Assembly (NCBI GenBank): GCA_009695405.1 | Contig: SIAZ01000195.1 | Coordinates: 1-6,791, forward strand | Length of the DNA stretch: 6,791 bases | Source of the DNA: Pedosphaera sp. | GTDB taxonomy: Bacteria > Verrucomicrobiota > Verrucomicrobiia > Limisphaerales > UBA9464 | Direction of reading: 5' to 3' | Part shown: in pieces, positions 6,599 to 6,791 of the stretch | Numbering within the stretch: the first letter of the stretch is position 1 | How the letters are laid out: each line of letters starts with the position of its first letter | Translations under genes and position numbers: made by a program | The notes under the pieces: generated by a model | What the model saw: only the letters and a program-made list of their open reading frames with translations | The model's database searches: none | Told to the model about the DNA's origin: nothing

Positions 6599-6791
6599 CC
6601 AAGACGCAGAGTTGAAGGAGATGGGTAAGGCCGGGGCGGCTCCAGAACTGATCACAGCCCCGGAGACGGCGCTGAAACTGTTTGCCCAAGGACTCCACCG
6701 CCCCGCTGCCCATCGGGGCCCCAGCTTTCTCCATTCTGCGGTAATGGAGGTGGTCCTCATGATCTTTGAAGTAGCTGACTTCGCGGGTGAT
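6533..6791 (-). mobile_element. 3' end of an insertion sequence inside the dehydrogenase gene
   Basis: The dehydrogenase-like reading frame loses family similarity near 6533, and from 6564 the minus strand encodes a transposase C-terminus. The simplest reading is an insertion sequence whose right end lies at about 6530-6545, with the rest, including the left end, beyond the window. The outermost bases, read inward from inside the gene, are roughly TGCGCCCGTGCATTCACG. The exact terminal repeat and target duplication cannot be fixed from one end. The element is distinct from the IS66 remnant at the other edge of the window. Confidence 0.7.
6564..6791 (-). CDS. Transposase C-terminal fragment (ISKra4-like), partial
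   Basis: The minus strand is open from the window edge to the TGA at 6564-6566, giving the last 75 residues of a transposase whose start lies outside the window. It reads YFKDHEDHLHYRRMEKAG, then APMGSGAVESLGKQFQRR, then CDQFWSRPGLTHLLQLCVL, ending in DDHLLWN. The order aromatic-H-x-D-x-x-x-Y, G-x-P-x-GSGAVES-KQ, R-x-x-G-W and LLxL is the C-terminus of DDE transposases of the ISKra4 type and close relatives. The Glu of GSGAVES (fragment residue 33) is probably the last acidic catalytic residue. The family name is recalled from pattern, not searched; the transposase call is safer than the family. It overlaps the end of the opposite-strand dehydrogenase frame by 35 bp because that frame runs on into the element. 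Confidence 0.75.
   Translation of the reverse strand: MTREVSYFKDHEDHLHYRRMEKAGAPMGSGAVESLGKQFQRRLRGCDQFWSRPGLTHLLQLCVLVKNKDDHLLWN

Noticed and set aside
6389..6760. Minus-strand open frame of 123 codons overlapping the dehydrogenase and IS junction
   Set aside because: It crosses the junction and is not in the frame that carries the transposase motifs. The real minus-strand frame is the one ending at 6564.
1..6791. Sigma-54 (-24/-12) promoters that might show RpoN controlling its neighbours
   Set aside because: Reading both strands of the intergenic regions, I found no convincing TGGCAC-N5-TTGCA match with the GG and GC at the required spacing.
1..6791. CRISPR array, defence island or other multigene system
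   Set aside because: No regularly spaced repeats, and the recognised genes are unrelated housekeeping genes, one secreted dehydrogenase and two transposon ends.

Overview
The window reads as bacterial chromosome of roughly even base composition, most likely from the PVC superphylum (Verrucomicrobiota or Planctomycetota). The main pointer is the gene at 5360-6598, whose product belongs to the secreted PVC-type membrane-bound dehydrogenase family that is greatly expanded in those phyla. Assignment below phylum level would be a guess.

Layout from left to right. Positions 65-328 are the 3' remnant of an IS66-type insertion sequence: the last codons of its tnpC transposase and a right terminal inverted repeat ending at 328. 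Next is scpB (489-1241, +), a chromosome-segregation gene standing without its usual partner scpA. A 425-bp non-coding stretch leads to icd (1667-2983, +), an NADP-type isocitrate dehydrogenase with all key residues visible. icd converges on rpoN (3177-5096, -), the sigma-54 factor, and a strong nested hairpin at 3044-3083 lies between their 3' ends. rpoN is unusually long because about 140 extra residues sit inside the core-binding domain. A 263-bp divergent intergenic region separates rpoN from the PVC-type dehydrogenase gene (5360-6598, +). That gene is cut off after about 390 family-like residues, where the 3' end of a second, unrelated insertion sequence begins. Its transposase is read on the minus strand (6564-6791) and runs off the window.

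The genes do not form one pathway. scpB, icd and rpoN are single housekeeping or regulatory genes, each with its own flanking region. The window is bounded by two different transposon ends, one beside scpB and one inside the dehydrogenase gene, which suggests recent rearrangement. I found no defence system, CRISPR array, RNA gene or clearly new multigene system. The least ordinary items are the enlarged sigma-54 core-binding domain and the transposon-disrupted secreted dehydrogenase.
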